Assembly (NCBI GenBank): GCA_024709285.1
Contig: JANJWY010000077.1
Location: 1-5,291, forward strand
Reading direction: 5' to 3'
Length of the DNA stretch: 5,291 bases
Source of the DNA: Erysipelotrichaceae bacterium
Lineage (GTDB): Bacteria; Bacillota_I; Bacilli_A; Erysipelotrichales; Erysipelotrichaceae
Under the pieces are notes generated by a model. The model saw only the letters and a list, made by a program, of their open reading frames with translations, made no database searches and had not been told where the DNA came from. Both the position numbers and the translations under genes were made by a program. Shown one piece after another: positions 5,203-5,291 of the stretch. Position 1 is the stretch's first letter. Every line of letters starts with the position of its first letter.

Positions 5203-5291
5203 ATGGATATAAAAAACTGGATAAAACGTCTGAAGAAAAAAAATAAAACTTCTTTCAGATATGGTGAAATCGATCAATTGACAAAACCGGC
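5203..5291 (+). CDS. Unrecognised protein, N-terminal fragment (partial)
   Basis: An open frame that starts at ATG 5203 and runs off the window after 29 full codons: MDIKNWIKRLKKKNKTSFRY then GEIDQLTKP. It has a good ribosome site (AGGAAAG, 5191-5197) 5 bases before the ATG and a TATAAT box upstream, so it is probably a real gene divergent from ispG. The first 16 residues are strongly basic, with a tryptophan. That could be a cytoplasmic basic segment before a membrane helix or an amphipathic helix, but no hydrophobic segment is reached before the window ends. I do not recognise the family and assign no function. Confidence 0.6.
   Translation, partial: MDIKNWIKRLKKKNKTSFRYGEIDQLTKP

Noticed and set aside
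1..5291. CRISPR array, tRNA/rRNA genes, phage or toxin-antitoxin modules, riboswitch
   Set aside because: No regularly spaced repeats, no cloverleaf or rRNA-like stretches, and all longer gaps are short promoter or terminator spacers; leaders are too short for a riboswitch.

Overview
The window looks like a chromosomal housekeeping segment of a low-to-moderate-GC Bacillota (Firmicutes). Recognisable proteins are the C-terminus of the primary sigma factor, TrmK, IspH, a CshB-like DEAD-box helicase, endonuclease IV and IspG. The set recalls the Bacillus subtilis sigA - yqfN(trmK) - yqfO - yqfP(ispH) - yqfR(cshB) - yqfS(nfo) ... yqfY(ispG) neighbourhood. Strong Shine-Dalgarno sites, sigma-A type promoters and short intergenic gaps fit this. 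An Erysipelotrichia-like or related lineage is my guess from protein style only.

Layout. 1-74: 3' end of rpoD/sigA (+). 76-738: trmK (+), one base after the sigma stop, probably in its operon. 728-751: a hairpin that contains both convergent stop codons of trmK and ispH. 749-1663: ispH (-). 1664-1743: divergent promoter region with a near-consensus sigma-A promoter for cshB. 1744-3096: cshB-like helicase (+), overlapping nfo (3093-3959, +) by ATGA. 3977-4001: intrinsic terminator of nfo. 4038-4061: intrinsic terminator of the convergent ispG. 4056-5120: ispG (-), broken internally. 5121-5202: divergent promoter region. 5203-5291: start of an unrecognised gene (+).

The genes cover transcription initiation (sigma), tRNA modification (TrmK), RNA remodelling (helicase), base-excision repair (Nfo), and the last two steps of the MEP isoprenoid pathway (IspG makes HMBPP, IspH turns it into IPP/DMAPP).

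The one striking anomaly is in ispG. Between the second Fe-S cysteine (C268) and the conserved GCAVNGP segment, 66 bases (4251-4316) contain only 6 G/C and three in-frame TAA stops. The flanks, about 40-52% GC, are normal IspG. The two halves stay in the same frame, and the cysteine spacing is exactly that of E. coli IspG (32 and then 7 residues). This is therefore a same-length replacement or local base erosion, not an insertion, deletion or frameshift. It could be a real inactivation, a local hypermutation or conversion tract, or an assembly/consensus artefact; the sequence alone cannot decide. No CRISPR, transposon, tRNA, rRNA or phage feature was seen.
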